Origin: Gammaproteobacteria bacterium
GTDB taxonomy: Bacteria > Pseudomonadota > Gammaproteobacteria > Competibacterales > Competibacteraceae
Assembly: GCA_024234995.1 (NCBI GenBank)
Contig: JACKNF010000004.1
Location: 62,001 to 126,000 of the forward strand
Length of the DNA: 64,000 nucleotides
Reading direction: 5' to 3'
Shown here piece by piece: positions 53,935 to 62,339 of the stretch (position 1 is the first letter of the stretch; every line of letters starts with the position of its first letter). The translations under genes were made by a program, and so were the position numbers. The notes under the pieces were generated by a model. The model saw only the letters and a list, made by a program, of their open reading frames with translations. It was not told the origin of the DNA and made no database searches.

Positions 53935-54879
53935 TCAGAGAAAATCGCGCCAGGGCGCTGGTTTGCCCGCAAGTTTCTCGACCTGACGCACATCATCGCA
54001 GAAATGCGCCGTCAGCCGCTGGCGGACCGCAGGGGTTGGAACACGCACGTCAGCGTCCTTGATCTGCCGCACATTGAACTGATCATACCAGTAGTTGATG
54101 ATCCCCCGGGTGCGTGGCGGAACCCGATCCCAAACCAGACGGAACAAGCGATGACGTTTCACTTGCTCCTTCCAGGCGGCAGGAATGATCTGTTGCCCTC
54201 CGCCCTTGTGATAGACCTTGCCGAGATTGGGGGGCTGAAAATCCGGATCTAGACCTAAAAAGGTCATGACCGAAGCGATAGCGATCTGAGGTTCGCGCTG
54301 CATGTCTTCCATATACAGCACCAGCAACTGTTCTCTGGGGAAATATTGCAGGAACCGGTTAAGCGCCCGCGCATACTCGCTCCACACCAGATAAAAGCGG
54401 GTAACCTCTGCATTCACCTGCATGTAGCCCTCGGCATAATCTGGCGGAATCGCTTCGCGGTCGCGGGCCAATTCGTCCGGTTGCAGCAAGTCATCCATCG
54501 CCTGATCGAAAGAGCGTGACTCCATATTACGCCGCTGCGACATCGTAAAATGTGAAAAGGCCCGGTCAATGGGATTACGCAACAAGGCAATCAAACCGAT
54601 GTCCGGGTTAGCCTGCGCCATGCGTTCCGGGGTCCGGGGATCGGTCATATACTGAGGGCTGGCCGTACCCCATAGCCTTTCCTGCGCCGCATCCTTGAAG
54701 TACGTTTCAACCAGGGCTGACCAGCCAGCCTCGTACAGATCATCCCGGCTAAAAAAGGGCAACTCCTTCTCTGGCGGCATATAAATACGCGGATGCTTCT
54801 CCAGATACCGGAACATCGAAGTCGTGCCGGATTTCTGAGCGCCGATAATTGCAAAATCGAGAGGTTTTGGAATCATCAT
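53935..54879 (-). CDS. sulfotransferase domain protein
   Basis: 314 residues. The PAPS 5'-phosphosulfate loop is FAIIGAQKSGTTSMFRYL near the N-terminus. The 3'-phosphate motif is LIALLRNPIDRAFSHFTMSQRR, and further family features are MEDMQREPQIAIASVMTFLGL. Enzymes of this group (heparan sulfate N-deacetylase/NDST-like) sulfate polysaccharides. Located between the WecG fusion and a flippase, it suggests that the exopolysaccharide is sulfated. No PAPS synthesis gene is near. Confidence 0.9.
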   Translation of the reverse strand: MMIPKPLDFAIIGAQKSGTTSMFRYLEKHPRIYMPPEKELPFFSRDDLYEAGWSALVETYFKDAAQERLWGTASPQYMTDPRTPERMAQANPDIGLIALLRNPIDRAFSHFTMSQRRNMESRSFDQAMDDLLQPDELARDREAIPPDYAEGYMQVNAEVTRFYLVWSEYARALNRFLQYFPREQLLVLYMEDMQREPQIAIASVMTFLGLDPDFQPPNLGKVYHKGGGQQIIPAAWKEQVKRHRLFRLVWDRVPPRTRGIINYWYDQFNVRQIKDADVRVPTPAVRQRLTAHFCDDVRQVEKLAGKPAPWRDFL

Positions 54880-54884
54880 CTTGG

Positions 54885-56177
54885 TTATGTGCCTTGTGGT
54901 GAGGCCGATGTTTCCAACCGGCGCAGGTATTGCAACGAAAACATCAGGGATAACAAGTTCTTCAATATCAGCCCGGCGCTATAAGCCAGCGTCACACCCA
55001 AGACGCCCGCAACCGTGCCTGTTATCATCATGCAAACCAGCATAGCCCCGCCGGTTCCCAGCAGAATAGCGAACTCTGTTCGTTCCTGATGCATCATATT
55101 CAACAGATAACCCACCAAACCGGTGGCAGCGTTGACCAATTGCCCCAGCGCGAGAATCCATAGCAATGGCGCAGCCTCCCGGAATTCTTCCCCGAACAGG
55201 CCCAACACCGGGCCGGCTAACAGGGTAAACGCCAGGAGGAAGGGGGCGAAGAGCAGCAGCGAAAACTGCTGGCTTCGTTTCAAAAGATCACGGAGCCGCG
55301 CTGCATTCTTCAGTGCGTAAGCAGCGGCGAACTGCGGTCCAAAAATCGCGGCCAGTGTGACCAGAATCACCGTCACTAGATTCATGAGGCGAAAAGCGAC
55401 GCCAAATTGCCCCAATTCCTCCACCGTCGCGAACCAGGGCAATAACAGGATAGGCAGATTGACATAAGCCACATTAAGCAATGCACCACCCCACAAGGGC
55501 CACAGTGCCGGAGAATACGCTGGGAAAGACGCGCCGGAGACTCCGCGTAGCCCCCGGCATAGTGATCCCCACAGCGCCGCCGCCAATGCAAAGGCCAATC
55601 CGGTTGCCATGACATGCAGCCAGAGCAGGCTTTCGCCGTCCAGGCTATCGCGCAAAATCAGCACTGGCAGGAGCGGCAGGATGACCAGTGGAATAGCCGC
55701 CGATTCAACAAACAGGCCGCGTTGCGTTGCGCCAGCCGCTTTCAACGTTTCCGTCAAAATACGCAACCCAGCAAACAGCCACGCGCTGACGGCCGCCATT
55801 TGAAAAGCCGGCGCAAGATTTACATCCCCGGCTATCCAGCGCGCCATTGGCCCGGCAGCCCACCAAGGCAATAGCAGAATCACCGCTCCAACGGATAGAA
55901 CCAGTCCCAGTGCTTGCCGCACGAAAGCGCCTGCTGCGTTCTCTTGCCCGCGCGCCTTAAGAGCAGCCACGGTGCGCAGCGCATAAACCGGCATGCCGAT
56001 ACTGACCAGATCAGCCAATAGCACCATCCAAGTCACATACAAGGTGTACAGTCCCATGCCTTCCGCGCCCAACAGCCGGGCAACGGCCACACTCATGGCA
56101 ATCTGTAAGCCCAGCCCGCTGCCCCGGACCATCAGTGCAGGCAGGATTTTTCCAAGCTTGCACCACAAGGGTGTCAT
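54885..56177 (-). CDS. Wzx-type polysaccharide flippase (MOP superfamily)
   Basis: 430 residues from the ATG at 56177; a TTG at 56195 is a less likely start. About twelve to fourteen hydrophobic segments are seen, with the family look in RGSGLGLQIAMSVAVARLLGAEGMGLYTLYVTW and in the late GQLVNAATGLVGYLLNMMHQE. It would move lipid-linked repeat units across the inner membrane. It follows the Wzz-like gene by 18 bases and precedes the sulfotransferase. Confidence 0.88.
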   Translation of the reverse strand: MTPLWCKLGKILPALMVRGSGLGLQIAMSVAVARLLGAEGMGLYTLYVTWMVLLADLVSIGMPVYALRTVAALKARGQENAAGAFVRQALGLVLSVGAVILLLPWWAAGPMARWIAGDVNLAPAFQMAAVSAWLFAGLRILTETLKAAGATQRGLFVESAAIPLVILPLLPVLILRDSLDGESLLWLHVMATGLAFALAAALWGSLCRGLRGVSGASFPAYSPALWPLWGGALLNVAYVNLPILLLPWFATVEELGQFGVAFRLMNLVTVILVTLAAIFGPQFAAAYALKNAARLRDLLKRSQQFSLLLFAPFLLAFTLLAGPVLGLFGEEFREAAPLLWILALGQLVNAATGLVGYLLNMMHQERTEFAILLGTGGAMLVCMMITGTVAGVLGVTLAYSAGLILKNLLSLMFSLQYLRRLETSASPQGT

Positions 56178-56195
56178 ATCCGGATATATTCTCAA

Positions 56196-57149
56196 TCAAG
56201 CAAGCCGTTCAGTGCGCGCCCGATAGGCCTGCATGGCGTAGCGAATCTTGCGCACCAGCACACTGCCAATCGCTGTGCCGAGGCCCAGGCCAAAACCGGC
56301 GAAAAAGCCGAATGCAACCATTTTTCTTTTAGAAGGACTGTAGGGATAATCGGCCGGAACAGCATCATCCAATACCTCCAACACGAAATTTTCGCGTGAC
56401 TGAGCCAGCATCTCGACTGCGGTTTCCGCCTCGATCATGCGGTAAATCGATTTCTCCATTTCCACGACTGACGTTTTACGGAGCTGTTGCATGAGAAAAT
56501 CCCGTTTGCGCCGGCTTTCCTGGATCGCTCTATCACGCATGAAGTCATTAAATGATTTGATATAGGCATTCGCCCATTCGGCAGCCACTTGGGCATTCCG
56601 CCAATAGATATACAATCGAATCAGGTCATTCTCTGGATTGTGAACCACAGAGCGGATATTTTCGTTGAAAATCTTATAGGCCTCGCTCAAATCCGGTTTA
56701 TACCCATTAATCCACGCCTGCTTCCTTTCATCCCATTGCTGCGCAAACAAGTGCGGTAATACATCATGTGTCAAAATAAAATGATTAGTAAATACCCGGC
56801 TGCGCATTTGCGCCATAATAATGTGCCGGTAGTTCTCATTGACTGGATTCATGACGAAACCATGTTCCATCAAGGTCAATACCTCAGGCGCCCGCCGGTT
56901 ATCCGGCGCCACCCCTCCGGGGTTTTCCGGTTCGCGCAGCGCTAATTGAACAGAAGATTCATAACGATGCGGCAAGATCTTCGCAAGACCGAAACCGGCG
57001 CCCGCGCAGACGAATGCAAACAGCAAAATCCAGTATTTGTTGCGAAACACTGCAACCAGATACTCAATCAGATCGATCTCCTCCTCTAACCCATAGGGCA
57101 GAGGCGCGTTTGCCGGATCAATCTTCTGCAATTCGTTACCAGGATTCAT
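56196..57149 (-). CDS. Wzz-type chain-length determinant / polysaccharide co-polymerase
   Basis: 317 residues from the ATG at 57149. Two membrane segments (near residues 37-58, YWILLFAFVCAGAGFGLAKI, and 280-300, MVAFGFFAGFGLGLGTAIGSV) flank a helical periplasmic domain. The proline-rich motif before TM2 (PADYPYSPSKRK) is the Wzz signature. No tyrosine-kinase (BY-kinase) domain follows. It controls polymer length together with the SLBB export protein 7 bases upstream. Confidence 0.9.
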   Translation of the reverse strand: MNPGNELQKIDPANAPLPYGLEEEIDLIEYLVAVFRNKYWILLFAFVCAGAGFGLAKILPHRYESSVQLALREPENPGGVAPDNRRAPEVLTLMEHGFVMNPVNENYRHIIMAQMRSRVFTNHFILTHDVLPHLFAQQWDERKQAWINGYKPDLSEAYKIFNENIRSVVHNPENDLIRLYIYWRNAQVAAEWANAYIKSFNDFMRDRAIQESRRKRDFLMQQLRKTSVVEMEKSIYRMIEAETAVEMLAQSRENFVLEVLDDAVPADYPYSPSKRKMVAFGFFAGFGLGLGTAIGSVLVRKIRYAMQAYRARTERLA

Positions 57150-57156
57150 GCCTTTT

Positions 57157-60024
57157 TCACTTGAACACGCCAACGCTATTCAAACTGGCTGCAGTGATAC
57201 CCAAATGGTAGAGTATCTTGGTCCAGGATTGGGCGGATTCCAGCCGGTTCATCCGATCCACATTCAGTGGCACATAAATGGTTGCGCCCGGTGTGATCGC
57301 GATGTCACCGGCGCGGTTTTTCCAATCACCGCCGCGCACAGAGACAATTTCGCCATTGGCCTGCACAACGAAAATGTGATCCTCGCGGGCCAGGACAGTC
57401 GTGCCGCCGCTAAGCGCCACATAGTCGGCACTGTTGAGAGACTTCCGGTAAAGGTGGGATGAGGGATAGTACACTTCGCCGACCACCGTGACCTCATCTA
57501 GCCAGGAAGGAATGGACAGTTTGTCACCATCCTGCAACACGATATTGGCCTCAGCATCGCACTCCATGGCACGCTTCAAGTCGATGACCATCCGGCCCAT
57601 TGCTTCGGCCTTCTTCAGCTGATTAATGACTTTGATCAATTCCTGCCGGCGCTCTCCAGCAGGCGTCTTGTCAGCATTATCCACTCCATGGGAAAGGGAC
57701 AAGTTGACCAACAGATCATCGAGATTACCTTGAATACGGTCCAACGCCTGTTGTTGCTGTTGACGCACCCGGTCGCGAATAAAAACGCTACCGAAAGGGT
57801 AAGCGCCGCCTGTAAGGCCGCCGGCGCGTTGGATGACTTGGCACAAGGTATCCCCTTGCTGAATTGGATACTCCCCAGGAAAACGCACCTCGCCGCGCAG
57901 GGTAACACTCGCTTTTTCCCGCCAATTCGGTTTGCGATGAAGCACCAATTCATCATGCGGTTGCAAAATCAGGCCTCCGCTTTCATCGGCGATGACATCA
58001 GCTAGATCAATCTGCCGGTGATCGGCAACCCGGTACTCGCCTTCAAGCAACTCATAGCGAGTCAATTCCGCCGAAAGTCCATAAGCCTCCTCTAAAAGCC
58101 CGCCGCCTGCACGGAGCAACCCGTCAACGCGCATTCCAGGTTCCAGAGGATAACGCCCAGGATGACGCACCTCGCCGCGCACGAAGATGACCGGAGACGC
58201 CTGACCATAAGGGGTTTGTTGAACCATACGATCCATGTCCTTGGTGATCAATCCGGTCCGTTCCCCTTCGTAAGCAAACAGATAAATGGTATCTTCCGGG
58301 AAAATCAGCAGATTATCGCTGGCATCAGGGGCTTGTCTGGCCCGATTCAGGCTAAAGGCAAGAAATTCCACACGGCCGTTGGTATGGCTCTGACGGGCCA
58401 CCAGGCCATAATCGGTATCACTGCCTGGCAGCGCGCCTCCGGCCAGACCGAGGACATCCAGCAACCGGACCCCGGCAGCCAGCGGCAGGGTTCCTGTATA
58501 GCGCGCATGGCCTTTGACCTCAACCAGCATTGGCGGATAGCGGCCGGGTTCAGCCTGGGTGCGCAAATTACGCACTAGACCGGCCAAACGCTGCACACGG
58601 GCTTCATTAAGGTCGAACACAATCACTTCATCCCGCGCCGCCAGTAACAGATCACTGGGACCTCCAGGGTGACGGAAAATATGCTCGATATCCAGATAAC
58701 GAACCTGAATACGCCGTGTCTTTGGATTTTCCCGGCGTAATAGACCGTAGGAAGTATCCGCGTTAGGCCGGAGAATCCGTGAAGAAGGCAACAAATCTGA
58801 AACACGCATTCCTTTGCGAAACTGAAACCCTCCTGGACGCAAGACATGACCGCTGAGCAGCACCACGTCATCCATGGCGCGGGTTATCGGAAACACGCGA
58901 ATGATATCGCCTTCTGTCACTTGCAGGGACACGCCTTTTACGGTATTGAGCGGCGCGTCAACCAGCGTATAACGGTTGCCATCTTCGATACGCTCAATAT
59001 GTGCGTCTGCCAGCGAAGCCGTGGGTAACAGACCACCCGCCAAAGCGATCACATCCTTCACCGTTGACTTATCGCGCAATTCGTAAATAGCCGGGCGCTG
59101 TATCTCGCCAGCGATCCCTACGGTCGGGCCGATGGGGGGAACAAAGATCACGTCTCCATGCTGCAACTGCACATCCCCGGAGGTATCGCCCTGGAGGAGG
59201 ATATCGTACAGATCCAGACTAGCGATCTTCTGTCCGGCGCGCTTGAGTTCAATGTTGCGCAGGGTACCGGTGCGTTTAACTCCACCGGTGCTCATCAGCG
59301 TATTGAGCAACGTGGTCAATCCGCTCACTGTATAGTCTCCGGGTTTGACGACATCACCTACGACTAAGACGCGGATGGTGCGCAACGCGCCCAAGGTCGT
59401 GACTGCCTTGGCGCCGACAATTTGTTGATCGAAGCGTTCGCGTAGCAACTCACTTGCCTCGTCAAAACGCATCCCGCCCACTTGCAGGGGACCCAGTTCT
59501 GGAACCAGCAGCCGTCCGTCGCGAGTCACCACCAACCGGTATTCAACGTTTAGTTTGCCATAAAGCTGCACCACCAAAGTATCACCAGGACCGATGATGT
59601 AATCGAGGGGCACCGGAAGATCAGTCACTGGGGCAAAAGTAGTCGGGACTTCTTGAAACAGGTCATAGCCAAACTGCTGCAACTCCGGCTGCACGACTTG
59701 CTTGCGAATTTTGTCCTCCAGCGTGATTGTATTTAGCGTCTCGGTCACGTTTTGCTCGATGGCGGATGGCTGCTCCTCGACGGGACTCACTGGGGCTGGA
59801 ATGGCGGGTGCAACAACTGGCGCTTGGATGGGCTCATCCTCTCCAGAGGGCGCGGCCTTCATTTGCTGGATAAGTTGCTGTTCGGAAAGTGATTCGAGGA
59901 GCGGCAGCTGCTGTGCATGCGTCAGGTGAACGACTAACAACAATCCTGTTGCCATCAGCAGGATAAAGTAACGCTTGATCAAGCGGTTTGGGAAACAAAA
60001 GGACGGCCATCTAAATATGATCAT
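57157..60024 (-). CDS. polysaccharide export outer-membrane protein with seven SLBB repeats
   Basis: 955 residues from the ATG at 60024 (GGGAGG upstream); in-frame starts up to 60081 exist. A signal peptide (NRLIKRYFILLMATGLLLVV, cleavage after HAQ) leads to a Pro-rich stretch. A Poly_export domain follows (PLDYIIGPGDTLVVQLYGK). Then come seven SLBB-like units that begin with V-x-G-x-V/A-x-x-P/T-G or close variants: VVGDVVKPGDY, IAGEIQRPAIY, LSGHVLRPGGF, VKGHARYTGTL, VRGEVRHPGRY, LRGEVRFPGEY and VVGEVYYPSSH. Wza-type proteins usually have two, so the periplasmic part is much extended. It is the exit pore or scaffold for the polymer. Confidence 0.9.
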   Translation of the reverse strand: MIIFRWPSFCFPNRLIKRYFILLMATGLLLVVHLTHAQQLPLLESLSEQQLIQQMKAAPSGEDEPIQAPVVAPAIPAPVSPVEEQPSAIEQNVTETLNTITLEDKIRKQVVQPELQQFGYDLFQEVPTTFAPVTDLPVPLDYIIGPGDTLVVQLYGKLNVEYRLVVTRDGRLLVPELGPLQVGGMRFDEASELLRERFDQQIVGAKAVTTLGALRTIRVLVVGDVVKPGDYTVSGLTTLLNTLMSTGGVKRTGTLRNIELKRAGQKIASLDLYDILLQGDTSGDVQLQHGDVIFVPPIGPTVGIAGEIQRPAIYELRDKSTVKDVIALAGGLLPTASLADAHIERIEDGNRYTLVDAPLNTVKGVSLQVTEGDIIRVFPITRAMDDVVLLSGHVLRPGGFQFRKGMRVSDLLPSSRILRPNADTSYGLLRRENPKTRRIQVRYLDIEHIFRHPGGPSDLLLAARDEVIVFDLNEARVQRLAGLVRNLRTQAEPGRYPPMLVEVKGHARYTGTLPLAAGVRLLDVLGLAGGALPGSDTDYGLVARQSHTNGRVEFLAFSLNRARQAPDASDNLLIFPEDTIYLFAYEGERTGLITKDMDRMVQQTPYGQASPVIFVRGEVRHPGRYPLEPGMRVDGLLRAGGGLLEEAYGLSAELTRYELLEGEYRVADHRQIDLADVIADESGGLILQPHDELVLHRKPNWREKASVTLRGEVRFPGEYPIQQGDTLCQVIQRAGGLTGGAYPFGSVFIRDRVRQQQQQALDRIQGNLDDLLVNLSLSHGVDNADKTPAGERRQELIKVINQLKKAEAMGRMVIDLKRAMECDAEANIVLQDGDKLSIPSWLDEVTVVGEVYYPSSHLYRKSLNSADYVALSGGTTVLAREDHIFVVQANGEIVSVRGGDWKNRAGDIAITPGATIYVPLNVDRMNRLESAQSWTKILYHLGITAASLNSVGVFK

Positions 60025-60266
60025 TTGCCATGTGACCTCCCTAAGTATCATGAAATCGCATAATAAATGACATCGACCCATTGATTGAGCGAGACTGGCG
60101 CCGGATCACCAGAAAGATCCCGTCATTAAATTCCCGCTGGTTCAGGACAAAACCCTTTCCTCTTTATTCCAATGGCATCGTAAAAATCACCATTATTCCA
60201 ACCGGCTGGTTTCATGCCGCCTAGGTAGATAGTAACCGTTCACTCCCCTCGCCCGCGTACGGGAGA

Positions 60267-61139
60267 TCAGTCTTTCCAAAGATTACCCTCCAGCAACATT
60301 TCATCAGGAAGCAAATTGCGTAATGCTGATTCATCAAAAGGGCAGCCATCCCAGTTAATCCGCAAATTTTCCGGCGTGCCGGGACACTGATCCCGGTAAT
60401 CGTAAACTCCGTCTCCATCGGTATCGAGCGGATCACCGTAAAACAGTTTAAGCGCATAAGCCGCCATCGCCTCCGGACCGGCAATATCCTCGCCTCGCAC
60501 CGCACTACCACAGATATTAAAGTCCCGTAATTTGAAACAAGCAGTGTTATCGCCAACGCTGACTAAGTGCAGACAAAGGTGTTCGCCATAGCGGCTCTGT
60601 ATTCCGCGCACCGTCCTCACCGTGTCCTCGGTCATCCGGTCAGCCCGGCTAAAGAGTACCAAGGCTGTATCTGGCCCGCCCTGCAACCTGCTTTCAAGTT
60701 GCATCAAAGCAGCGGACAATTCATCATCCCGTCCGCCATTTAGAGTACTGACCTGCCCGGTTTCCAAGGCGATCCACGTCATCGCTAGAGATTGGTCCTG
60801 AGGAGAAGGCATCGCCAAGGTAACGGTCAACCGGTCCATTAATTCGACGGCCAGTTCAACCCGGTTCCCGGAAAACCCAGGCGCCGGTTCCCGCATGGAA
60901 GCACCATCGTCAATCAGTAACAGACCGCGCGGATAACGAACGGGCCGATGCTTGCGCGCCGCCAACTGCGCCACTGAGACCGGCATAAAATCATCGCCAA
61001 TATGATGAATCGTTTCGTCAGCCGTCTTGTAGGCATCTTGGGTAACCACCTGCTCAGGCTTGAGAGGCCGATACCAGCTACATCCATGACACATGCTTAA
61101 CGCGAAGAGCAGAATCCAGGCGACACCGCGTTCTAACAT
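60267..61139 (-). CDS. lipoprotein-like protein with VWA-like domain and a calcium-binding thrombospondin-3 repeat
   Basis: 290 residues. A hydrophobic N-terminus ends at SMCHGCSWY, with a possible but imperfect lipobox cysteine. The region GLLLIDDGASMREP resembles the D-x-S-x-S start of a VWA domain, and GGRDDELSAALMQLESRLQ with TALVLFSRADRM continues it. Near the C-terminus DTDGDGVYDYRDQCPGTP and the following WDGCP form a type 3 thrombospondin/OmpA-linker calcium-binding repeat, without an OmpA domain. It lies just upstream of the export protein gene, so an envelope role in polymer export is plausible. Confidence 0.8.
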   Translation of the reverse strand: MLERGVAWILLFALSMCHGCSWYRPLKPEQVVTQDAYKTADETIHHIGDDFMPVSVAQLAARKHRPVRYPRGLLLIDDGASMREPAPGFSGNRVELAVELMDRLTVTLAMPSPQDQSLAMTWIALETGQVSTLNGGRDDELSAALMQLESRLQGGPDTALVLFSRADRMTEDTVRTVRGIQSRYGEHLCLHLVSVGDNTACFKLRDFNICGSAVRGEDIAGPEAMAAYALKLFYGDPLDTDGDGVYDYRDQCPGTPENLRINWDGCPFDESALRNLLPDEMLLEGNLWKD

Positions 61140-61147
61140 GGGAATTC

Positions 61148-62029
61148 TTAAGCTGTCGGGCTTAATCTCTGAAGCTGGCTTAGTACCTGTACATAATCTG
61201 CGGGAGCAATACCGAGATTCGACTGCACCAGCACCGCAGGGTAGCTTTCAGGAATATCGTGCAGGAAAGCCAATAAATCCTGACGGCTCTCTATACGATG
61301 ATGCCAGGAGCAATAGCACAGTTCCTTGCCGGTCCAAAAATGTCCAGAAGCATCGCCCAAAACATGCTCAGCGAAGACGCCATACAAAACATACTCGGAA
61401 AAATCCAGGGTGTTGGCTAACACCGCTTGCCAGCTGTGTCTACCTTTTGCAGCGATCCACCCCGTGAGTTTTTGCAGTGTGTCACGGCGCCAAGTCACCA
61501 GTTGGCTAATATAATCATTTTTTTGATAAGCCTCACCGGTTAAATTGAAAACTTTGCCCGCATGGCGATACCAGGCGCAATGTCGAGGTTCTTCGATATC
61601 TTCCGGCTTGAGCGGCGCGTTGAACAGCCGGACCCGCCCTGTATCGTCTATCACTTCAGAAACCTGGAACGGTCGAATAAACGCCACATCCGAGTCAACA
61701 AACATAAACAGATCAGCATCGATCGCTTCAGCCACCGAGAGTTTGACGATTTGCTGCAAAATCCAGCCACGTACTGGCAAACCACGCAGATTGAGCCACC
61801 ATTTGCGGCTAAAAGGTAATTTGCGCAACCATTGAGGAAGCATTTCTTCCTTAAGCAACAAACGGGTATTAGGGCCGGCAAGCTGGGAAAATAGCTCCTG
61901 ATCTTGACGGTCGATGATAATGACATGCTCAGCATGGCCAGAAACAAAGCGTTGCAAGCTTGTGCAAAGTACCCGGCAGCGCTCGAAATCGGGAGCGTAA
62001 CTAGGCGTGATGATGGCAATTTTATACAA
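61148..62029 (-). CDS. glycosyltransferase-like protein (DUF6492 type)
   Basis: 293 residues. The start YKIAIITPSYAPDFERCRVLCTSL and the nucleotide-sugar metal site FVDSDVAFIRP (D-x-D) fit a GT-A type glycosyltransferase of the DUF6492 group. Conserved-looking HFWTGKELCYCSWHH is near the C-terminus. No signal peptide. It sits between a small membrane protein and the VWA-like lipoprotein in the exopolysaccharide array and probably adds one sugar. Confidence 0.8.
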   Translation of the reverse strand: MYKIAIITPSYAPDFERCRVLCTSLQRFVSGHAEHVIIIDRQDQELFSQLAGPNTRLLLKEEMLPQWLRKLPFSRKWWLNLRGLPVRGWILQQIVKLSVAEAIDADLFMFVDSDVAFIRPFQVSEVIDDTGRVRLFNAPLKPEDIEEPRHCAWYRHAGKVFNLTGEAYQKNDYISQLVTWRRDTLQKLTGWIAAKGRHSWQAVLANTLDFSEYVLYGVFAEHVLGDASGHFWTGKELCYCSWHHRIESRQDLLAFLHDIPESYPAVLVQSNLGIAPADYVQVLSQLQRLSPTA

Positions 62030-62040
62030 AACTTACCCCG

Positions 62041-62250
62041 CTACTTTTCCAGAAAGTCAAATAAATTGGATAGATGATCGTTGAATATATCGATGCCAAG
62101 CTCCATTTTGGTCCAGTACATTACTTCGAATATGCCAACCAGTATGGCGGCACACACCACCAGCAGCATCACCATTGCGAATGCAAGATCGGTCATCACT
62201 CGCCAACGGCTGGCGCGAGGTTCGCTTTGACGCTGGACACCCTTGGTCAC
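62041..62250 (-). CDS. small single-span membrane protein
   Basis: About 69 residues from the GTG at 62250, which has AGGGG 6 bases ahead; a TTG at 62313 and an ATG at 62196 are in-frame alternatives. One membrane segment (LAFAMVMLLVVCAAILVGIFEVMYW) follows a basic N-terminus (SEPRASRWRV), so the N-terminus is inside. Function unknown. It is 11 bases upstream of the glycosyltransferase gene. Confidence 0.65.
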   Translation of the reverse strand: MTKGVQRQSEPRASRWRVMTDLAFAMVMLLVVCAAILVGIFEVMYWTKMELGIDIFNDHLSNLFDFLEK

Positions 62251-62339
62251 ATGCTTCCCCTCGTGTTGCACCGTCTCAACCGGTATTCCTATAGCCCGTA
62301 TCAACCGCTTCAAATAGCGTCGCCGTTACATCTATGCAA

